Assembly (NCBI GenBank): GCA_030146705.1
Contig: JASLBE010000082.1
Location: forward strand, 1-12,379
Reading direction: 5' to 3'
Origin: Tissierellales bacterium
GTDB lineage: Bacteria > Bacillota > Clostridia > Tissierellales > Tissierellaceae
DNA: 12,379 nucleotides
Part shown: piece after piece, positions 1 to 6,624 of the stretch
Layout: the number at the start of each line of letters is the position of its first letter
How positions within the stretch are numbered: the stretch's first letter is position 1
Position numbers and translations under genes: made by a program
Notes under the pieces: model-generated
What the model was told of the DNA's origin: nothing
Databases searched by the model: none
Seen by the model: the letters and a program-made list of their open reading frames with translations, nothing else

Positions 1-319
1 GGGCAATCAGGTAGCCATTAATTAAAATATCAAGAGGTTCACCGGCCAGACCATCCAGTGAAACGATTGACCCCTGGTTTAACCTCAGAAGTTCTTTAAT
101 CGTCATCTTTGTTCTTCCGAGTTCAACGGTCATGTTTACCGGAATATCCAGAATCAGATTGAGATCTTCAGGGAAGCTGTTTGTGATATGGTCAGTCGCC
201 GCATTGGATGTTTTATTCTGCTCTGATGTCTCAGCTGCGGACTGCTCACTCATAGCACTTCCCCACAGGTCATCTAAATTATCCTGATTTCCGGTTGGTG
301 AAGTTTCGTTATCACTCAT
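1..319 (-). CDS. fliN: FliN, flagellar motor switch/C-ring protein (3' end cut by window edge)
   Basis: FliN forms the lower C ring of the flagellar switch with FliM and FliG and helps dock the FliH-FliI export complex. The reading frame starts at the ATG at 317-319 and stays open to base 1, giving 106 complete codons. E. coli FliN has about 137 residues, so roughly 30 C-terminal residues lie outside the window. The N-terminal half (about residues 1-50) is polar and variable and contains DNLDDLWG near residues 13-20, like the DDLW motif of enteric FliN. From about residue 51 the conserved SpoA (surface presentation of antigens) domain begins, with TVELGRTKMTIKELLRL at 64-80 and LDGLAGEPLDILINGYLIA at the end, nearly identical to E. 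coli. A good ribosome site (AAAGGA) lies inside the end of fliM, and the two genes are 7 bases apart, which suggests co-transcription and coupling with fliM. fliOPQR would be expected beyond the edge. Confidence 0.97.
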   Translation of the reverse strand, partial: MSDNETSPTGNQDNLDDLWGSAMSEQSAAETSEQNKTSNAATDHITNSFPEDLNLILDIPVNMTVELGRTKMTIKELLRLNQGSIVSLDGLAGEPLDILINGYLIA

Positions 320-326
320 TTTTCAA

Positions 327-1325
327 CTATTCCTTTGTAAATGATAATAAAGCCGAGGGAATGAGATTCTCGACTTGTAAAGCATACTGATTTTCTCTGC
401 AGCCATATTTCGCTGACAGTACGGGAACTCCGTCAACAGCAGCTTCAATTAAATCGGGTTTATCAAATGAAATAATGTCGCCTTTCTTTATTTTTAATAC
501 ATCAGAAAGACGTGTCGGAATATTCACTAACGTTGACACCAGTTCGAGCTCAGTATTTTTTACCTGCTGCGCGAGTGTGTTACGCCAGTTTGTATTTTCC
601 TGCCGGGAATTTTCCAGCGGCGGATTCATCAGTAATTCTCTGATAGGTTCAATCATGCTGAAAGGAATACAAATATCAAACTCACCACTGTGTGATCCCA
701 CCTCAACATAAAACGGTGTGGTGACCACAATATCATTTGGTGATGATGTGATATTTGTAAATTTCACTTGTATTTCAGAACGGACATATTCTGTTTTCAG
801 CGGAAAAATAGAACTCCAGGCTTCATCATAGGCCTGTAATGCCATGTTCAGCATGCGGTTAATTATGCGTTGTTCTGTCGGGGTGAATTCACGGCCGTCA
901 ACTTTTGTCGGAAAACGACCATCCCCGCCAAACAGGTTATCAACTGTAATAAAGACCAGATTAGGCGAACAAACGAATAATGCAGTCCCTCGCAAAGGAT
1001 TCAGATGCACTAAGTTCAGGTTTGTCGGTACCGGAAGGTTACGGGCAAACTCATGATAAGGCTGAATTTTTATCCCGCCTACAGTGACGTCAGGGCTACG
1101 GCGTAATAAATTAAATAAGCCGCTGCGAAACTGCCGTGCAAAACGTTCATTGATGATCTCAAGTGAATGCAGACGTTCACGAATAACACGGCGTTGTGTA
1201 TTCGGGTCGTAAGGCTTGATATTCGCATCAAGATTCAGCTTATCTTCAGAACTGCTGTTTTCTGCCTGGTTTTCACCATTTAACAGCAGATCAATTTCAG
1301 CCTGGGATAAAAAACTATCAGACAT
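327..1325 (-). CDS. fliM: FliM, flagellar motor switch protein (CheY-P receptor)
   Basis: FliM is the middle C-ring protein of the switch. It binds phospho-CheY through its N-terminal helix and passes the signal to FliG. The product is 332 residues, against about 334 in E. coli. The N-terminal CheY-binding segment LSQAEIDLLLNGE (residues 6-18) is intact. The middle domain carries the FliG-contact loop GGDGRFPTKVDGREFTP (133-149). The C-terminal part (about 245-332) is the SpoA-like domain that pairs with FliN, including KKGDIISFDKP. The start is the ATG at 1323-1325, 5 bases after the fliL stop; only a weak ribosome site is visible (ACGG), so coupling to fliL translation is likely. The gene is visibly AT-rich compared with fliK and fliI. 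No motif appears to be missing. Confidence 0.98.
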   Translation of the reverse strand: MSDSFLSQAEIDLLLNGENQAENSSSEDKLNLDANIKPYDPNTQRRVIRERLHSLEIINERFARQFRSGLFNLLRRSPDVTVGGIKIQPYHEFARNLPVPTNLNLVHLNPLRGTALFVCSPNLVFITVDNLFGGDGRFPTKVDGREFTPTEQRIINRMLNMALQAYDEAWSSIFPLKTEYVRSEIQVKFTNITSSPNDIVVTTPFYVEVGSHSGEFDICIPFSMIEPIRELLMNPPLENSRQENTNWRNTLAQQVKNTELELVSTLVNIPTRLSDVLKIKKGDIISFDKPDLIEAAVDGVPVLSAKYGCRENQYALQVENLIPSALLSFTKE

Positions 1326-1330
1326 AAATA

Positions 1331-1837
1331 TTACCGTAGTATAAATGCATTAAATAAGACATCTGTTATCTGTATGCTGTCCTGACCGTTCAAAGACTTA
1401 TTTATTACATCTTTAATTTCAGACATCAAACGCTGCTTACCTTCGTCGTTTAATAAATCACCCGATTCCTGATGAGAAAATAACATCAGTAAACGACTGC
1501 GGATTTCCGGTAAAAATTTCTCAATATTTTGTTTTGACGTTTCGTTTGCCAGTCTCAGCGTCAGGCCGATATATAAAATCTTAGGGCTTCCCGGCACTGA
1601 TGGTTTCAGGCTGATCGTAAAGGCTTCCAGAGGAAAATAAATCGGCTCAGGTGATACAACAGCTGGTTTGGCTACAGTTTCCGATGCAGTATTCATTAAT
1701 GTATCTTTTACTTTCTGATGTTCAAACCACATATACCCTGCAAATGCGATTGCAGAGATAGTCAGACTCATCATTAATAGTAAAAGAAATGGAAACTTAG
1801 ATTTTCCTTCACTTTTTTTTTGTTTCTTCCTGGCCAT
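1331..1837 (-). CDS. fliL: FliL, flagellar basal body-associated membrane protein
   Basis: FliL is a single-span inner-membrane protein that surrounds or supports the MotAB stator at the basal body. It is 168 residues, slightly longer than the E. coli protein (about 154). A Lys-rich cytoplasmic N terminus (residues 1-14) precedes one hydrophobic segment at about 15-37. The periplasmic domain follows, with YFPLEAFTISL near 92-102 and a C terminus ending in VLFNAFILR, typical of FliL. The ATG at 1835-1837 is used; an AGGA about 13 bases upstream is a distant and weak ribosome site. fliL heads a fliLMN(OPQR) unit as in enterics. The 144-base gap before it carries inverted repeats and a possible promoter, so it may start its own class II operon as well as receive readthrough from fliK. 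Confidence 0.95.
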   Translation of the reverse strand: MARKKQKKSEGKSKFPFLLLLMMSLTISAIAFAGYMWFEHQKVKDTLMNTASETVAKPAVVSPEPIYFPLEAFTISLKPSVPGSPKILYIGLTLRLANETSKQNIEKFLPEIRSRLLMLFSHQESGDLLNDEGKQRLMSEIKDVINKSLNGQDSIQITDVLFNAFILR

Positions 1838-1852
1838 TCTTGAATTAATTCC

Positions 1853-1858
1853 TGTATA
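1853..1858 (-). promoter_or_regulatory. Candidate -10 element of a fliL promoter
   Basis: Read on the minus strand, this hexamer is TATACA, four of six matches to the sigma-70 -10 consensus. It lies about 15 bases upstream of the fliL ATG and about 29 bases downstream of the 1888-1917 inverted repeat. TTTATA, offset by two bases, is an alternative. A leader this short would place the transcription start only a few bases before the start codon, which weakens the assignment. No clear -35 is seen, as expected if an activator such as FlhDC is required. This is inference from position and motif only. Confidence 0.3.
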
Positions 1859-1875
1859 AAAATCTGTATGCCAAA

Positions 1876-1917
1876 AATGGCAATAAAGATGAGATGTGTA
1901 TCTTATTACATCTCATC
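1876..1917 (-). promoter_or_regulatory. Candidate FlhDC-type operator upstream of fliL (also a possible hairpin)
   Basis: Two overlapping signals lie in the fliK-fliL gap. First, a perfect 10-bp inverted repeat (GATGAGATGT at 1888-1897, ACATCTCATC at 1908-1917) has a 10-base spacer. Second, bases 1876-1891 (AATGGCAATAAAGATG) match about 10 of 16 positions of the E. coli FlhDC half box as I recall it (AATGGCAGAAATAGCG), including the whole AATGGCA. A poorer inverted half box falls 10 bases further, at 1902-1917. In enterics fliL has an FlhDC-dependent class II promoter, so the position fits. The alternative is a weak terminator after fliK: in the direction of transcription the stem is followed by TTTATT, but it is only 40% GC. 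I favour an operator, with modest confidence. Confidence 0.4.
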
Positions 1918-1981
1918 AGTTAGACAATTCAGTGAAAAGCGAAAATTAATGCCGGCAGTTTAAGGGTTGATTCGCTTATCG

Positions 1982-3103
1982 TCAGGCGAACGTATTGATA
2001 CCATTACGATAATAAGTTAATTGTGTTGCCGGTGCCGGCTCTTCATGCTCTTCCTGAATATCCGGATCTTCTTTTCTGAGCCGTTCCGGTGTTCCTGCCC
2101 GCTTATCCCCCGGTGTGGTTCCGGAATCTGCGCCGATATGGCTTTGTCCGAGCTGAATTCCGGATTCATTTAACGACTGGCGTAAATTCGGCAGGGCGTT
2201 TTCCAGGGCATCACGGGCGTGCGCGTGCTCAGCGATGAAATGAATACTCATACGCTCATTATTCATCCGCATACTGATTTGCACCGCGCCGAGTTCTTCC
2301 GGATGTAACCGCAGTTCCGCATGCTGGATACCATTACGGGCGAAAAGTGCAATCTGCTGTCCCAGTGATTTTTGCCATTCTGCTGTTCCGGTTGTCTGAG
2401 GCAATACCGATACAGGAACCGGGGCGGATGCGGCCGGTGTTATGGTTGCAGGCCGGGTTTCCGCAATCCCTGCCGGCAGTAATGTTGTTCTTTCAGGAAG
2501 GGTATTTTCATGACTGACAACAGATTCATCCGTCTGCATATTACCGTATACCGGTACCACAGGTTCAGCAGGTTTACCGGATAAGACTTCAGCCGGCTGC
2601 GGCGCTGAGGCCGGCGGTGCATTCCGCGCTTTATCAGACACCAGCGTCATCCGGTTATCCGGATCCTGTCTGACGGTACTGACGGCATCACGGACCTGCG
2701 CGGCGGTGGTTGCCAGTTCATCAGGTACGTCAGCGGCTGCGATGTCGGTTTCCGGCATCATTTTTATCAGCGGGGATTCAGCAGCGGTATCACCGCCTTC
2801 TGCCGGTACGCCGGCTACCGGTTTGCCGTCAGCGGTTAAGGCAGGCTGATCAGCGCCGGCCGGTAACGGTAATGCCGGCATCGGTTGTTCGAGCGTGTTA
2901 ACCGGCGCGGTAATGAGTGCTATCTCATTGACCGGGTTTTCCTCCGGTGGTTTCTCATTATTTTCAGACGCATTGTCTGTTACCGAGGCTAACAAGGCCA
3001 TATAACCGGCCATATCAGCGGCAAAATCACCCTGCCCGGTGTAATCCTGATGGTTGAGACTATCAGGCGTGCCGGAATAGGTAGGTATCATATTTATGTT
3101 CAT
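1982..3103 (-). CDS. fliK: FliK, flagellar hook-length control protein
   Basis: FliK is secreted through the export gate during hook growth, measures hook length, and switches the gate (via FlhB) from rod/hook to filament substrates. The product is 373 residues; E. coli FliK has 375. Residues about 1-235 are low-complexity and rich in Ala, Pro, Glu and Thr, the usual flexible ruler and export region. The conserved C-terminal switch domain spans about 242-325, with AELRLHPEELGAVQISM at 262-278 and LRQSLNESGIQLGQSHIG near 307-324. A charged, proline-containing tail ends the protein. The ATG at 3101-3103 abuts the fliJ TAA directly, and AGGA lies 8 bases upstream, so translation is probably coupled. 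The gene is GC-rich relative to fliM and fliL. The ruler region is expected to be poorly conserved, so its divergence is not a sign of decay. Confidence 0.95.
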   Translation of the reverse strand: MNINMIPTYSGTPDSLNHQDYTGQGDFAADMAGYMALLASVTDNASENNEKPPEENPVNEIALITAPVNTLEQPMPALPLPAGADQPALTADGKPVAGVPAEGGDTAAESPLIKMMPETDIAAADVPDELATTAAQVRDAVSTVRQDPDNRMTLVSDKARNAPPASAPQPAEVLSGKPAEPVVPVYGNMQTDESVVSHENTLPERTTLLPAGIAETRPATITPAASAPVPVSVLPQTTGTAEWQKSLGQQIALFARNGIQHAELRLHPEELGAVQISMRMNNERMSIHFIAEHAHARDALENALPNLRQSLNESGIQLGQSHIGADSGTTPGDKRAGTPERLRKEDPDIQEEHEEPAPATQLTYYRNGINTFA

Positions 3104-3547
3104 TTAAGTATTCCTGCGGGTAACACGTTGAGCGAATTCATCCATCAATTTTTGGTCACGCCGGTTTTCCTGCATTACGCGGGCAACTTCAGCGCGTTGT
3201 TTCAGTGTGTCGAAAGCATTAAGCCGTTGTTTATCCTTGTGCCATAAACCAACAGCGTTATCGACTGAGTGCTGACACAATTCCACTTGGTGTTTCTGGT
3301 GATTGATGACCTTACCAAGCGAGGCAATAAATGATTGGTGTGACAATAATTCAATGACTGTCATCCCTTTATCCGTCATCCCTGACTGCATTTGCTGCTG
3401 ATATTCCTGCTCATAATTTTCGAGCGATGTCAGCTGGTTGTTAGCATGAGCATATTCCTGCCGCATCTTTCCGAGATGGTTCGTGGTATCGGTCAGCTTT
3501 TTATCGGCCAGGTCGCGTAATACGTCCATAGGGTCATGACGGTTCAT
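3104..3547 (-). CDS. fliJ: FliJ, flagellar export chaperone/ATPase stalk protein
   Basis: FliJ is a small coiled-coil protein that sits in the centre of the FliI hexamer, stimulates the ATPase and links it to the FlhA gate. I start it at the ATG at 3545-3547, giving 147 residues, the same length as E. coli FliJ. The alignment then begins MNRHDPMDVLRDLADKK against MAEHGALATLKDLAEKE without gaps. An in-frame GTG three codons upstream (3556) would overlap the likely ribosome site GAGTGG, which lies 5 bases before the chosen ATG. Nearly the whole protein is charged and helical without Pro clusters, consistent with an antiparallel coiled coil. The C-terminal QENRRDQKLMDEFAQR (about 126-141) matches the conserved FliJ end. 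It lies 14 bases after fliI and abuts fliK. Confidence 0.95.
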   Translation of the reverse strand: MNRHDPMDVLRDLADKKLTDTTNHLGKMRQEYAHANNQLTSLENYEQEYQQQMQSGMTDKGMTVIELLSHQSFIASLGKVINHQKHQVELCQHSVDNAVGLWHKDKQRLNAFDTLKQRAEVARVMQENRRDQKLMDEFAQRVTRRNT

Positions 3548-3561
3548 AGTATCCACTCTGT

Positions 3562-4929
3562 TTATTCATCAGGCAGCTCAGGAAAAAGTGCGGAAAGCTG
3601 TGTGTAACAGGCTTCGTATTCACTTTGCTCATAAATACCTTGTTGCAGATAGCGTTCAAGACGGGGGTAGAGCGCTATTGCCTGATCCAGTAACGGGTCA
3701 GTACCGGCCGCATAGGCGCCAACGCTGATAAGATCGCGGTTACGCTGATATGCAGAGAGTAATTGTTTGAATCTCTGAACCTTTTTGTAATGTGCAGGCG
3801 CGATGATTTCCGTCATTGCCCGGCTTATGGATGCTTCAATATCAATCGCCGGATAATGGCCTGATTCTGCCAGCCGCCGTGAAAGTACGACATGCCCGTC
3901 AAGAATTGCACGGGCGGAATCCGCGATCGGATCCTGCTGGTCATCACCTTCTGTCAGTACGGTATAAAAAGCGGTAATGGAACCCCCGCCTTTGATGCCG
4001 TTACCGGTCCGCTCCACTAATGCAGGGAGTTTGGCAAACACGGAAGGTGGATACCCTTTCGTGGCCGGCGGTTCCCCGATCGCCAGTGCTATTTCACGCT
4101 GTGCCATGGCGTAGCGGGTCAGTGAATCCATGATGAGCAGGACATTCAGACCGCTGTCACGGAAATCTTCGGCGATACGTGTCGCATAAACGGCCCCCTG
4201 CATACGCAGGATAGGCGAGACATCTGCCGGAGCAGCAATGACCACGGAACGGTTTACGCCGTCTTTACCGAGAATATTTTCGATAAAGTCTTTTACTTCG
4301 CGTCCCCGTTCGCCGATTAATCCCACGACAATCACGTCCGCTTTTGTGTAACGGGCCATCATCCCCAGGAGTACACTTTTCCCGACACCGGATCCGGCAA
4401 ACAGCCCCATTCGTTGTCCGCGTCCGACGGTCAGGAGACCATTGATTGCCCGGACACCGACATCCAGCACATTCTTTATCGGATCGCGCAGGAGCGGGTT
4501 GAAAGGAGCGGTAAACAGTTCACCGTACTTTTCACATACCGGAACCGGCAGGCCATCAAGAGGCCTGGCTCTCGGGTCAAGCACCCGGCCGAGCAGTTCT
4601 TTACCCAGCGGCAGTTTTTTACCGGCGGTATATTTTTTTTCAGTGTAAATCAGCGCGCCCGGCAACAGGCCCTCGACATGCTCCAGCGGCATCAGATAGA
4701 GCGTCTTGCCATTGAAGCCGACGACTTCACTCTCGATGTATTGCTGCTCGCCGCCGTTATCGCGGGCAACAAAACACAATGCCCCGATAGGCAGTTTCAG
4801 CCCGGCCGCTTCCATGACCAGTCCGGTTGCCCGGACCAATTTTCCGTATTGCCGGTATGGCGGTAACTCTGTGATTTCCTTTTCCTTGGTATCCAGTGCG
4901 TTAAGCCATTTTTTTAATCCGGAGGTCAT
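3562..4929 (-). CDS. fliI: FliI, flagellum-specific export ATPase
   Basis: FliI is the cytoplasmic ATPase of the flagellar type III export apparatus, related to the F1-beta and T3SS ATPases. It forms a hexamer with FliH bound at its N terminus and FliJ in the centre. It is 455 residues, against 457 in E. coli. The N-terminal barrel (about 25-100) contains ESEVVGFNG and LMPLEHVEG. The Walker A loop is AGSGVGKS at 178-185, GERGRE follows at 206-211, Walker B is NVLLIMDSLTRYA at 262-274, and the family signature GEPPATKGYPPSVF lies at 285-298. SGHYPAID at 356-363 and the C-terminal helical domain are present. The ATG at 4927-4929 overlaps the fliH stop as ATGA, with GAGG about 10 bases upstream. 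All catalytic motifs look intact. Confidence 0.98.
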   Translation of the reverse strand: MTSGLKKWLNALDTKEKEITELPPYRQYGKLVRATGLVMEAAGLKLPIGALCFVARDNGGEQQYIESEVVGFNGKTLYLMPLEHVEGLLPGALIYTEKKYTAGKKLPLGKELLGRVLDPRARPLDGLPVPVCEKYGELFTAPFNPLLRDPIKNVLDVGVRAINGLLTVGRGQRMGLFAGSGVGKSVLLGMMARYTKADVIVVGLIGERGREVKDFIENILGKDGVNRSVVIAAPADVSPILRMQGAVYATRIAEDFRDSGLNVLLIMDSLTRYAMAQREIALAIGEPPATKGYPPSVFAKLPALVERTGNGIKGGGSITAFYTVLTEGDDQQDPIADSARAILDGHVVLSRRLAESGHYPAIDIEASISRAMTEIIAPAHYKKVQRFKQLLSAYQRNRDLISVGAYAAGTDPLLDQAIALYPRLERYLQQGIYEQSEYEACYTQLSALFPELPDE

Positions 4930-5651
4930 TTATAATTATCCTCGCGTGCCAGCTCGCACAGCATCTTCCAGCGCATTTCGAGGCTTTCGTCGATCTCCAT
5001 TTCGTCGGTGGTGATACGGCACCCGCCGGGTAACATGTGGCTATCCGTATTCAGTGACCAGCCGCGGGCAGCCAGCGTTTTTGAAAACTGTTCTTTAATC
5101 AGATCACTGTCCTGTTGACTGACCCATAAACAGGCTTCATTTTTCAGCAGAGACTCATCACGGAGAATGTCTTTTATACGTTCCTGTAACAGCGTTGTGC
5201 TGATATCACCGATAGCCTGTGTGCCCAGCACTGAGCGTGTGGCGCTCAGTGCCAGCTGCATCAGTCTGGAAGGGATAACATAGTCGAGATTGTCGAGAGA
5301 GCTTTGCAGGTTATGCATCAGCTCACCCAGGCGGTCAGTCATTTCCTTCTGCCGCTGCGCCATCTCTTCTTTGCCCTGTTCCAGGCCTTTTTGTCTGCCT
5401 TCTTCTAATCCGGTATCAAAGCCTTCTTTCCGTCCGGCCTCATAACCTTGTGAGCTTCCCTGCTCAAACCCTTTTTTTTCCGCAGCCTGACGCAGACGGG
5501 CATGCTCGGCCCTGGATGCTTCGTCAGACACGGTATTATTGCTTTGCGTGTCGGCAGGGATCACAGGCATGTCGTCCTTGCTGCCGGCTAATAAATCAGC
5601 CGGTACCCATGGCTGCCATGAATTTTGCGGAGCATTATCAGACGTAGACAT
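4926..5651 (-). CDS. fliH: FliH, negative regulator/stator of the FliI ATPase
   Basis: FliH dimers bind FliI and tether it to the C ring (FliN) and FlhA, and hold its activity down until docking. I choose the ATG at 5649-5651, giving 241 residues. This start yields the conserved N terminus with SWQPWVPADL (Trp12 and Trp15), equivalent to the two N-terminal tryptophans of Salmonella FliH. A GTG nine codons upstream would add only an atypical hydrophobic leader. A glycine every fourth residue from G61 to G93 forms an uninterrupted GxxxG helix-packing repeat. The C-terminal domain (about 125-241) includes SRLMQLALSATRSVLG and LPGGCRITTDE, the FliI-binding part. The start overlaps the end of fliG by 14 bases and the stop overlaps the fliI start by 4, so translation of all three is likely coupled. 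Confidence 0.95.
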   Translation of the reverse strand: MSTSDNAPQNSWQPWVPADLLAGSKDDMPVIPADTQSNNTVSDEASRAEHARLRQAAEKKGFEQGSSQGYEAGRKEGFDTGLEEGRQKGLEQGKEEMAQRQKEMTDRLGELMHNLQSSLDNLDYVIPSRLMQLALSATRSVLGTQAIGDISTTLLQERIKDILRDESLLKNEACLWVSQQDSDLIKEQFSKTLAARGWSLNTDSHMLPGGCRITTDEMEIDESLEMRWKMLCELAREDNYK

Positions 5652-6624
5652 CTTCACCACCACCAATAACAATCTCACCGCTTTCTGCGAGGCGTCTTAC
5701 CAGGTTAAGGATATTTTTCTGTTCAGTTTCTACCTGAGACATACGTACCGGACCACGGGTATTGAGGTCGTCGATCATAATTTCAGACTGACGGCGCGAC
5801 ATGTTACGGAAGAACTTGTCACGTAATTGCTGATCAGAACCTTTAAGTGCAATAATGAGCGACTCCTGCTCGATATCCTGCAGGATCCGCTGAATACTCC
5901 GGTCTTCCATTTCCACCAGGTTTTCGAACAGAAACATTTCATCAATGATTTTCTGAGCCAGTTCCTGGTCAAACTCTCTGACGGCAGCAATGGCGGCATC
6001 TTCCTGCTGACTTTTCATCAGGTTCAGAATTTCCGCAGCCGGTCTTACGCCGCCCATCTTGCTTCGTTTGAGATTCTGGCCGTGCAGCAGATTATTCAGG
6101 ACCTCAGTCAGTTCCTGTAATGCGGCAGGCTGAACACCACCGAAGGTGGCAATACGCAGCATGATGTCATTACGGATTTTCTCGTCGAACCGGGCCAGCA
6201 CATCCGCAGCCTGGCTGCGTTTGAGGTGAACCAGAATCGTGGCAATAATCTGCGGATGCTCGTCACGAATCAGATCACAGACAGACTGCGGCTCCATGTC
6301 GTTCAGTGTTTCAATACCGTCATTACTGGACTGGGTATCGAGCAGATCCTCAAGCAGGCTGGCGGCGCGCTCTTCACCGAGCGCCCGTACCAGAACATTA
6401 CGCAGATATTCATTGGTATTAATATTGAGCGTGGCATACTCGCCGGCATCACGATGGAATTCACTCATCACCTGCGAAAGCTGTTCGTAGGTGTAGCTGC
6501 TCATTTTGGCCATCGCGCTGCTTATTTCGGTGACTTCATGCGTATTCAGATGCTTAAATACAGCTGCAGCACGTTCATCACCTAACGTAATCATGACAAT
6601 GGCGCTTTTTTCATAAGCATTCAT
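5638..6624 (-). CDS. fliG: FliG, flagellar motor switch protein (torque generation)
   Basis: FliG sits between the FliF MS ring and FliM. Its C-terminal domain contacts the MotA stator to generate torque. The product is 328 residues, against 331 in E. coli. The N domain (1-100) binds FliF, the middle domain carries the FliM-binding DEHPQ motif (121-125) and TFGGVQ (160-165), and the C domain starts near 195. The five charged residues known to matter for torque in E. coli (K264, R281, D288, D289, R297) correspond to K261, R278, D285, D286 and R294 here, and all are conserved. The protein ends GEDVYV. The ATG at 6622-6624 overlaps the fliF stop as ATGA; AAGGAG lies about 11 bases upstream, inside fliF. 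The gene overlaps fliH by 14 bases. Confidence 0.98.
   Translation of the reverse strand: MNAYEKSAIVMITLGDERAAAVFKHLNTHEVTEISSAMAKMSSYTYEQLSQVMSEFHRDAGEYATLNINTNEYLRNVLVRALGEERAASLLEDLLDTQSSNDGIETLNDMEPQSVCDLIRDEHPQIIATILVHLKRSQAADVLARFDEKIRNDIMLRIATFGGVQPAALQELTEVLNNLLHGQNLKRSKMGGVRPAAEILNLMKSQQEDAAIAAVREFDQELAQKIIDEMFLFENLVEMEDRSIQRILQDIEQESLIIALKGSDQQLRDKFFRNMSRRQSEIMIDDLNTRGPVRMSQVETEQKNILNLVRRLAESGEIVIGGGEDVYV

Noticed and set aside
1998..2340. 12-base repeat GATACCATTACG occurring twice in fliK
   Set aside because: Both copies encode RNGI in unrelated parts of the protein (about residues 256-259 and 366-369). There is no wider repeat or mobile-element context, so chance is the simpler explanation.
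3548..3556. GTG start three codons upstream for FliJ
   Set aside because: That GTG overlaps the probable ribosome site GAGTGG, and the ATG at 3547 gives exactly the E. coli length and alignment.
4414..4866. A 150-codon open frame on the plus strand inside fliI
   Set aside because: It is antisense to a fully conserved fliI frame, has no family resemblance, and long antisense frames are common opposite GC-rich genes.
5652..5678. Nine-codon extension of FliH from a GTG
   Set aside because: It adds a hydrophobic leader not seen in the family, inside fliG; the ATG at 5651 aligns with known FliH N termini.
6226..6585. A 119-codon plus-strand open frame within fliG
   Set aside because: It lies opposite the conserved FliG N and middle domains; the composition looks like a shadow and no product is recognisable.
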